Part shown: one piece after another, positions 27,426 through 37,800 of the stretch
How positions within the stretch are numbered: position 1 is the first letter of the stretch
Layout: the number at the start of each line of letters is the position of its first letter
Assembly: GCA_905221605.1 (NCBI GenBank)
Contig: CAJNDS010002225.1
Coordinates: 465,001 to 529,000, forward strand
Length of the DNA: 64,000 nt
Origin: Symbiodinium natans
Lineage: Eukaryota > Sar > Dinophyceae > Suessiales > Symbiodiniaceae
Reading direction: 5' to 3'
Made by a program: the position numbers and the translations under genes
The notes under the pieces: generated by a model
Seen by the model: the letters and a program-made list of their open reading frames with translations, nothing else
Database searches by the model: none
Told to the model about the DNA's origin: nothing

Positions 27426-30400
27426 TGTAGAGCCGTAGAAAGTAGGAGTGCGCAGAACATGTGCAGGCGGAGGTCTTGGTATCAGTCTTGCCTCCCGAGC
27501 AACACCCGGTGACCAAGGGCGGAGGAAGCCAGGCAGAAGTTTGCAGACGACGAGCCGGACACCCGAGACTCCTTATCTCGAAGCTCTAAACGCCCTTGCA
27601 GAGATGCTAGCAAGAGACAGAAGCGAGGCGGGATGAGTTGGCCAGGATCGACCTGCCATGGCCTCGAAGTATTGGGAGGTGGCACCAGAAGCCTACAGGG
27701 ACTGCAACTGTAGTGATATCCTTGTTCGAAGTGTCCAGGTTCAAAGTTAGGCATTAAGCGTCCCCTAAGGCGAAAGCTCAACAGAGCAGCAAAGGCTCCT
27801 GCTGGGCTTAGTTGCCAATGTCAACAAGATGCCAAATACTGAAAGCATGAAAGCAGAAGTGCGTAGACATGCCAGGCTTCAGGCTCCCAGATGACAGGGT
27901 GCTTGGCCTGAGCTGTCTGGGCTATTTCCGCAGTGACAAGTGGCTGCTCCTGGAAGTTCCATTGCCATGTTGTGGGCGTTCGGCGGCGGATGCACACACT
28001 AAAACAAAAGCTGGCGGTTGGAGGCGACATTAGCCAACTTGGCCAACTGATCCATCCAGCAAATAACGATATTTTCCAGACTCTTGAGCCAGTAAGATAT
28101 CTGCCCTGCGACACTTGAAATCTGCGAAAAACGACGTGGGCGGTGACCATCTACCGTACCTAGCTGGAGACCTTGGACTTCAAACGTATAAGATTCGTGT
28201 CAGTTTTAAGTCGCGCCTCCATGCTACACTGCCTACCTCTTCGCCACTTGAAGTCTGTAATGGAAAGGAGTTTGGGGACGTTTCAAAGCACTCACTCACT
28301 CACTCACATCACTCACATCACTCACATCACTCACATCACTCACATCACTCACATCGCTCACATCACTCACATCACTCACATCACTCACTCCCACCCACAC
28401 TCACACTCACACTCACACTCACACTCACACTCACACTCACACTCACACTCACACTCACACTCACACTCACACTCACACTCACACTCACACTCACACTCAC
28501 ACCCACGCTCACACACAGACACACTCCACTCAGTCACTCACGTACGCGCTCACTCACTCCAGTCACTCCACTCACTCCACTCACTCCACTCACTCCACTC
28601 ACTCCACTCAGGGTGTCGTTGTATGCGTAACGGCGTAACATCTGCATGTCTGCATGCTGTTTTGCTGATGGCAGATGAATGCTTCCTTCGCTTTCGACAC
28701 TCTTTCGACGTTGACGCAGTGCCCAGGAACAGAGACAAGAGCATTGCGCGAGTCACGCGGTTTCAGAACAGGCTGCTGCCTTGCGAGCCCAGTAGTGGAG
28801 ACACACCACAGCAGCTGCGGCAGGTTAAAGCTATTTAAAGGCGAGAGCGAGATCGACGCCGTCATGAAAGACATTGTGTGCATCTCAGGCTAATCTCAGC
28901 ACATGCGCAAAAAGGACACGTCTTCGATGCATCCTGTGCCAAGGATGGTGTTGACGCCTCCAAATATGTTTCAGCTTGCATCCTAAGCTTGCAGTCACTG
29001 TTTTCTTTGTTGTAGTGTGGACATCGTCGTCACTCATTGAGCAGCCTCTCCCGTTGGCCTTCGTTTGCCTTTGTCACGAGTGCAATGCGGATGCTGTGCA
29101 AGCAGTTTGCGGTTCTGGATGAACGTTTTATAGGCTTCTGCTGGATCTGTTTCTGTCAGTTTGCCCGAGAGATTCCTTGTGAGCTCGCGTGCATCTGGAT
29201 CGCTTAGGGAGAACCAGGGTGCCTCCTGCAAAACATACATGCATGTACACGCTTAACTGCTTTAGCAGTTGACTGTCCGCACTGAGGAGCTGACGGAGTG
29301 CATCCTGGAAGCAGCTGGCACCTCTTTAAAGCTGAAGGTCAGGCACTTCGATTGTTTGGGTTGTCCAGGTAACCTGGTGTGAGGCTCGTTGAACCCTGCC
29401 CGAGCCTTCTCTTTGCTGAATGTTGCAGGAATTGAGCGCTGTCAACAAAATTTGCAGTGTCTTGGTTGCATCCCTCCAGATTGCGGCGCTGCTCTGTGAG
29501 TGAATTTGTCACTCTCAGCATCGGAATCAGGCAAGCTCAACGCGACCTACGAAGAGCCACAGCCTTGAGCATGTTTCAAAAAAGACACCAACATGCCAAC
29601 ACGACTGCGTTCCGTTTGCATTTTCACTTGCAGAGGTTCGGAGCTCTACTGGGCAAGGGTCTTGTGAAGGCCGGGCACCGACGGCCGAAAGGCATCGCAA
29701 AGGCAGTTGTAAAAAGTCTGCTCGCAGTTCATAAGTGAGTTGAGGCCTTCGCCTCAACACCAACTTCAGAGCTCAACAGGAGACGATTCTTGCTCCGTGT
29801 CCCAGCTGCAGAGCGAAAGCGAAGAGTGACACGATAAAGATGTGAATGAGTGCCCAAGGTATGTGCGCGGAGTTGTCTCTCATAGAGTGCGCAATAGCCC
29901 CGGGACGCCCTTAGCTGCCTTAGCTTGGCATGAGTCAGGGCGAGGTTGCAGCCGGATAGTAACAGCGTTGCAGTGCATGCAGCTTTGTGCCGGCAATTCC
30001 CCGAGGTGCAAGCGCCAAAGCCTCTGGTAGAGATTTTCGCAGAGTCGGCTTCCCGATTGTGTTTTTTGTTGTGCGCTTGGGTGCCATTATGGGCATTTGG
30101 GGCATCTGCCGAGCTCACTTCTCTGCCCAGATTATGTGACATCTCCGTGCCAGAGGAGCAGGCAGAAGCTCCCATGAGCAAAGCCTTGACTTGGCACTTT
30201 GGGACCAGTAGGAAAATGAGGTGGCTGAGCAGGTCACCGTGGGTTGGTATTTGCCGGTATTTGCCCTTGCGAATGACAATTTGCACGCATGCAACCACCG
30301 GCAAGCATCCCAGCATGAAGCCAAACTCGCAGCTGGTGACGAACTTCACCATCATCTCCTCGCTCGCGCAGAAGCACGCGGTAAGTTGTCACGAACTTGG

Positions 30401-33400
30401 CCGGCAAGGTTGAAGTCAATCTTTCAAGATCTTTCAAGTCTCAAGATGTAAGAGCCAGGCTTCAACATAGTTCCGGCAAAGCAACAAGCCTATGCGGAGG
30501 CTTTGGGAAAGGACTGGCCATGCCATTTGGGCTTGAACTGGGCGGGGCACGGACGTCAAGTATCAGCGTGGGCTTTGTAAAATAGACGAACCTGAAGTTT
30601 GGGCTGCCGATTGAATTGTCGGTGCGCAGCGCAAGGGTTAGTGCCCACCGCAAACGCAGCTCCTTCTTCTTCTTCTTCTTCTTCTTCTTCTTCAGGACTG
30701 GCCGGAACGGCAATGTGTCCTAGAAGAGGCCCAGATCTTTCAGTGTGGGCGCAATCTCCAGCCATTTCCTCCAACATCTCCCTGCAAGCATCAATTTGTT
30801 GAGGCATCTCGCAGCAAGCTTCAGCAGCTTGTAGTAAATGTCTGGACCCCAGACAGGCAACCCGCTCCCGCTTCCTGTGGCATGAAATGAAGAAACATGC
30901 AGGCCTATCAATCAGCTGCTGGGGGTCTCCTTAGAAGTGCCCACGGCAGATTGCTTGAGCAGGCCGGGTCAGCATGTAGCAGCAGCAATGATGGTAAATA
31001 TGGTGATGTCATGATGTCCGCAAGGGTGCAATTGTAACTGGCCGCAACTGCAGGAGAAAATCAACCAAGCACTGCGTGTGGACAAGGGCCAGGCAAGTGC
31101 TGCAGCTAACTTAAGTGGCTTTGAGACAGACCTTGAGATCATGATCCTTTGCGCAGGTGGATGCGGAAAACGAGCAGAAGCATACGCAGCTGAAAGAGGC
31201 TTTGCAGAAGATAGAGGCTCTCAAGCTCTTCTACGAGCCTGCTCTCGGAGACCCTGTGTCATGTGTGCTATGCGCAGTCTACACTCACCACCTTGTCAGA
31301 GTTCCTGAACCAGACCAGAACTCAGAGGGTTCTCAAGCTTTGCATCTTCCGCAAAGACGTCGTTGTCTGAGGCCCATGCCCACGACAGTGGAGGAAGAGG
31401 AGCCCAACGTGCCGCTTTCTGAGGGCATCCAGCATTCTGATGTGCTGCGCTCTGATGGGGTTCTAGTGAACGCAAGGTCGCGCATTGGAGCCGGGGAAAA
31501 CTCCAAGGACTTACTGTGCCAGCGAGTGCCGCAGCACTCCTCGTTGCGTCTTCATTTTGCACTTCGTCTTCTGTGCATTTCAGGAGGATGTTCCAGAAGA
31601 AGAAGAGGTTTTGATTTTTGAGGCCAAGTTAGGCGACTCTTCACTTGCACGGCAAGCGGACCACAACACCAGGATTCGGAGCAGCGAAAGTTCTACGAAG
31701 ATGTCGTGGACCTGAAGGAGTGGCAAGATATGCACGACCGTGATGGGGTCTGAGATGTGTATTTCTTCACAATGAACAGGACATCATCCCGGCGGTGTTG
31801 CTAACATCCGGCAAGGCGGCACAGGACGCGGGAGGCGATGACAAGGACGCAGCATAGGCAAGCATAGACAAACAGAAGCAAGTGTAAGAGCAGTCGACCT
31901 ACATGCGGAGACTGTGATATCTCGAGATCTCAAGGAGTCCAAGCCAGAGAAGCCGCCTGAAGAGAAGGACAAAAAGGATCTCTCAGCAGCTTCGGAACAT
32001 GGGGCTGCAAAGAAAACCGTGGCTGTCTGGCATTCTTTAGTCACTCTTCCGTGCGCACGATCAGCAGCTCTTGCGATGGCTAAGGACTTTGACTTGTACC
32101 TCATGCGCGTTGCCAAAGCCGAATCGGCGAAGCAGGCCGGCTCACGTAGATGACGACCTGCAATGTCGGATCCCATTCATCCTCGTCCTGGGAGCCTTCT
32201 CCACTTTATCATTTGTGACAGGGGATTTGCAGGATAAAATGGAAGGTGAGTCCCGAGGATCAACTCCGTCATATCTTTTTTGTGGGGCATATGCCGAACC
32301 AAGTGCCGAACCATGCTGAAATCCTTTTCAGCCAAATGCCGTGGAAGCCACTAGAGACCTCCATAGCTACAGCAGATGAGAAGCAGACACTGCATTCGCT
32401 CCAGTGACTCGGTATTGTTGGCAAGACTCGTCACTGGAGGTCAAAGAAGCTAAAAGCGCGTGGACTTGGCGCACGTACTCTGCCACATGCATCAACGCGC
32501 ACCTTATTGGAGCGGCTCTCGCGCGAAGTGTTACAGGCATCCACCAAATAGAATTCAGCACCTTTGGGATTGATTTACAGAAGCCTTGCAATGAATACGG
32601 GGCGACCCTGTGAAAAGATCAAAAACCAAGAGGAGCCGCAGCTACCCATAGTAAGAACATAACCACGACGCCACGGGCCTTGAGAAAGCAAAGTAGAGTA
32701 GAGCCTCGTACAAGGTGGATGACATTGTGGTTGAGTGCGCTGCCTAGTTTTCAGGTCGATGCCCCTGCCGCTCCCCCCTCGACTTCCTTCGCTCAGGTTC
32801 TTCCACGACTTCAACACAAAAACCAACCGACAACGCCTGGCGGTTTGTTCCTGAGCTGCGCGAGCACAGCTGCTTCTGCAGAGCTCCGCTAGCTGTTGGC
32901 CGTGTCACGGAGCGCAGGCGCATTTCTATGGGGCCGGGTTCTTTGTTCGGCAACGAATCTCCGCCCGAGAATTGCTGCGCCGGCATGCAATCTACCGTGG
33001 CGTATTTCCGACCTCAGGCTCACAAGACGAAGCAGTCGACTTCTCAGAGTGGCACTGGGCCACCAGGGTTTACCAAAAGCTTTGGCCAACAGCTCTTAAT
33101 CAAAGCGCCAAACAGGCTGCACCTGCTTGCGCCGTATGCCCGCATGGCGGCCATGATGGGGTCGGGATCCTGAAATTATTTCTGCCGGGGAAAGCAGGTG
33201 GGACTTTTGAGATTAATTAGCTCAGCTGCTGCAGGCCGTACGTCAAGGACATACCTCAGCTGCTGATGTCTTGGCTTCAACACGACCTGGAGCAGGCAGG
33301 TGACTAGGACAATCTTTCGGACATCATCCCCTTTTTTTGCCTGAGGTCATAGGAGATGCGAACCAGAACTTGCTGGAGCAAAAGGTCTGCCGATGACTTG

Positions 33401-34849
33401 CGTGAGTACAAGTCATTCCCGTGGCCTGAATTTATCCTGCTTGGTGTTCTCACTACAGAAATAAGTCTCGTGCAGGTGAAGGTGGTCAAGTATTTGTGCG
33501 AGCTGTGCAAGCAGCGTGCCGAGACCACATGGCTGTTATCGTGAGCTTCTGATATGGGTGTATTACTGGTGTATTCTTTGGTCGTTGCCGAGCTCTTGAG
33601 GTTCAAGATCTGTCCTCCTGGGGTTGTGCTGGACATCTTCAAGGTGGATTGTGGTTGCATCACTGTTGCATCCCGGATCATCTCGCACCAATGCCTCGAT
33701 CGCATTGTAGACCCTTTGTGACGACTTCAACCAGCAGAACGCGGAGTTGTGTGCGAACCTGCTGCAGTCTGTCACCCAGTCGCACGAATTAGCATGTGGT
33801 GTGCAAAGTCAAGCTCAAGGTCCTGTGGTCGCTTCCTCTTGTACAAGCCTGAGACAGTCCCGACCTTAGCCACGCTGGAAGCTGGAGGTTAGAGATGTGC
33901 AGTTATGGAGCAGAATTGTCAGGCCATGAGAACGGACAACTTGCTGGAGCGCATGTTTCGACCTTGGACCTCTCCAGTGAAAGTGCGGTGAGTCTCTACC
34001 CGAGCACTGCAACATTGCCGATTGTAAGTTTTGGCTCAGGGCTCGGCTGGCAAAGGCAAAGTCTCTACCGCTGAGGTAGCCGAAGGGAAACCGGTAGGCT
34101 CAGCCAAGTTCTGCTTAGCCTGCTTCGATCTCGATGCCGTGCAGGCTGGAGATCATGCTGGAAGATGCTTTCTACCAGGTCAAGCCGCCCCGCTCCTGTT
34201 TCCCAACTCTTTGCAGCACTTCGCCAAACTGACGCGCACTGCTCAAGGCCCGAAGGGAAGCGAAAGCAAAAGAAGGAGAAGGACCTGCATTACTGTATGC
34301 AAAACTCAAGGAGGGTGGCAAGTCTGCCCAGCGGCCCGAACAGGATCCGCTGGAGCAGTTTGTTGAACACCTGGTTTTCGACCGACTTATCCTCGGTTTT
34401 GTCTTTTGATGCGCTGGCTTGGCATTGTACTTGCCATATCTCCAGCATGGGCAAGGTTTGTACAAAGAAGAAGATGAGGACAGCCATATGGACAGCCCTG
34501 TGATGTTTTCGTCCGTGAGCCTGGCAGTGCGGAACACAAGGATCAACTCCTCAAGCTGGTGCGCAAGCTGCCATGGGACGGTGCCCTCTCGGTATGATGT
34601 AGTTAATATTACTTCATGTACTTGTTTCAGGGCCCAGGGGGTTCTTGTTGAGCTTGAAGCATACTTGCAGCACTCGTTGCAGCACTCGTTGCAGCTCCCG
34701 TCGCAGGCCCTGCAGTTGGATGGCTGAAGAAATGCCTGCTGGACAGACACGGCGTTGCGTGCTTGTTGCATGTTCCCGCCGGCCACGCCTCATCGCTCCT
34801 TCCTGTGCACTTGATTTCAAGAGTACAGTCGCTTCATTTGAGGAGGTGA

Positions 34850-34884
<35 letters not shown>

Positions 34885-37800
34885 CTTCTGTCGTGTGACC
34901 ATTGTCTCCATTGTGTTGGTTTACAAGCCTGCGACGTGCACACACTTTTTGCACCGACGAACTCGCTTGAGCACGCCCCTTGGGGCGGCCCCTTCGGGGA
35001 TCATGTGCAACGGAAGGAAGGAAGGAAGGCTTCCTCTAGGAGGGGTCAGGTGTGTGGAGAGAGAGAGAGAGAGACCTGACCTAGTCGTTGTCGATCTGCC
35101 GAAACATCACATCACTTATCCATGTGCCATTTGTGGATATCGTTGCTTTTCGATGCTGGAAGCTTCAACCTTTCTGTTGTGTCAATTCGTTGACAGGACT
35201 TAAACCACCATGCCAACTATGAGAACCTATCCTGCGCCGTGTGCTTAGTGCATCCACGAAGTGGTGCAGCGTGAGTCGAAACAGCTGCGGCAACAATCGT
35301 TTCAGCTGCAGTGGTAGTGGTAGAGCTCGTTACAGCACCTGTCGGTATGTGCATGTGTCACATGTTAGGTGGCCTCCCTGCTGAGTGGCCTCGCGAAGTA
35401 CCGCGACGCTTTCGTGATAGACGTAATTGATTCCCTCCTGGAAAACATCCAGGCGAGGATCAGCAGCCGCTGCAGCCTGTATGGCTTCTGTATGGCTCCT
35501 GCCGACGTCTAACAGGTAACCCTGGAGAGAAATGACTTTCGAGAGATGCCGTTGAGAGCTCGACCCTTGGAGCTTGGCACCACTTCTTTCCAACTATCTG
35601 ATTGGTGATGCACCCCTCGCGTCCCTCGCATGTCAGGTTCGACAGATAAAGCTGGTGGGCGAGCTGTACAACTACAGATTGGTTGATTCGGTCTTGGTTT
35701 TTGATTGCCTCTACCAGCGACGCCCCCAACCGAACAGAGGGCATCGGAGAGCAAAAGCAAGCACAATTTGTGTACCCACTTTGCGATGTTACTTTGATAG
35801 TCGGGCAGAAGATATGAATCGCAGCGCAGCATACCTAAGTGCATTTTTGTGCTCTTATGCTGAGGTTCATTGGCTTTGGTGGGCCGACAGCCCATCGTGC
35901 TGGCCAGTTCATCACTGTGGGAGTCTCAGTCAGCTTCTGCAGGAGAACTTAGTTAGCGTAAAAACCTTGCGAAGTTGTCAGGCGCACAAGCTGGTGGAGA
36001 AGGCCTTTGCCTCAGACTCGAGGCCAGAAGTGTTCCTAAAGAATTCCCAAAGTTCTTCTAAAAGAAGACTGGGCTCAACTAAGGGCTTGGCGATGAGGAA
36101 AGGCGGCCTTGGAAGCATCTCTGAAGAAGTGGAGGAAGGGATGGAACATGATGGAACAAATGCTGCGGCGTTTCAGGCTGTCGTTAAGGCTTTCCAACAG
36201 ACTGGTCAAGAAGGCAGTGTGTCTCTGAGTAGGACGCCAGGCGTGAGCAGGTACATTGGACTTCAGCCCTCCATGGCTTGGGAAGTTTAGTAGGGTCTAC
36301 CGTTTACGGCGGCGCATGCCAACATGCCGATTTTGCTTGGCTCAAGAACCATGATGTGTCGGAGGACAACGAAGATGGCGTGCAGTTGCTTCCTTGGCCA
36401 CCCCGTTTTTGACGTGAAAGATATGAGAAGCTGCGTGTGCATACGGGGGTTGAGCAGAGGCTCCCTGACATCCTCGCAGATCCGCAGCACCCTCTCGAGG
36501 CCACATGGCATAAAGCAACTTCCTTGGTGACAGTGACAGTGACAGTGGCAGTGTGGAGGCGCCCTGGGACTTCTTCCGAATCAAATTGGTGGACGGCTTG
36601 GATCTGGCATTTTCTTCATTCCTGGTGTAGCGGCACACATCGGCGCTGCAGATGCACGGGCTGCATGTGGAAGTGAGGGGTTTGATTTTGCGGCATTCCA
36701 GAGGCAGAGGTAGTCCTAGACTCCTAGACCTATATAGGTGGACGGGCGAAGAACAGCATCCTTACAAGTATTGGAGGCTCCCAAAAGGAAGGCAGAACGA
36801 AGTGACTTCCAGCATTTTTTAAACCACCCTTTTTACCATCGCAACCCTTGGGAGAAGCTTCACACAGGAAGTTCGCGAGCTGAGCGGCAGGCATTCTGAA
36901 CTAGGGAGAGCGGTCGTCTCATGCTTTGCGCCAAATCGGGATATGTCGGGACTGATTTTGAGGCTAATCCTGGTCGATTTCTGGGCAAAAGTACGTGTCC
37001 ACCCGAAACCTTTTTCAAGGTTGTCGCCGTAAGGCTCGGAAGAGGTATTTTGGGAGAAGTCGGGGCCCCTGATGCTCATGGTCGTTGCCGGGTGAGCAAA
37101 AGGGAGGGGTGGCGGGGGAAATATGAGAGCGGCCGGGACTCTTTGTGCAGGTCAGGATCATTTTGCATCTTTGAGTGGCCTTCTGGGACGGGGCTAAAGC
37201 AGGCACATGTTTGGCCATGTGAACGAAAAAGGTCCAGGGCCCCTTTTTTGGTCGACTTCGAGGCGCGGGGGCGCATCCGCTCGGACTTTTTATGAGCAGT
37301 GGGCGCCGCTGGTGCTCAACATGCTGGGTTGCTAAATGTGCACGGAAAGGGCCCTCTGCCTTTGTGAGCTTTCGCCCCCTCCCTTTGGGCCTTTGGGTGC
37401 AAGTTTTCTTCGCAAACCCTGGGCCCTCGGGGCCAAGGTATGTTTCACATCAGCACATCATAGGAGGACACGGAGAGGCGGGACATGGAGGGGGCAAGAG
37501 CGGTCGATCAGGTATGCGTTCTCCTTGAGACTTGTGGGCACTATTTCGACCGCGGGGCTGCACCAGCCCTAGAGGATGTCCATTCAATGTTGATCTGCTG
37601 GAATGACAGCCAACGACAGCCCCATGGCAGCTCTGCAGCCTTGCCCAGTCCAAGCAGAAGCTCGATCGGTTCTTGACCTTCTTCATACGATACGTCCACA
37701 GCAAGGCCACTTGGTGCAAGTCACATGCCAGATTTGGCAGGCGCCACAGGAGATGCGGATTTTTGATGGAGTGCTCTCTCACTCAAATCAGGGTGAATTA

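Noticed and set aside
29034-29240. Protein-like minus frame with [20 protein letters not shown]
   Set aside because: It lies inside the + strand UPF2 gene between recognised exons, with no family match and no partner exons; probably chance.
33476-33643. Reading [12 protein letters not shown] and [14 protein letters not shown] as two separate complete exons
   Set aside because: Splicing at the GC donor 33,511 to the AG at 33,600 gives [15 protein letters not shown], which matches the UPF2 family without duplication of the motif.
34028-34040. TTTTGGCTCAGG inside the UPF2 gene, another spliced-leader-like motif
   Set aside because: A short chance match ending in an ordinary AG acceptor-like site; there is no upstream leader sequence.
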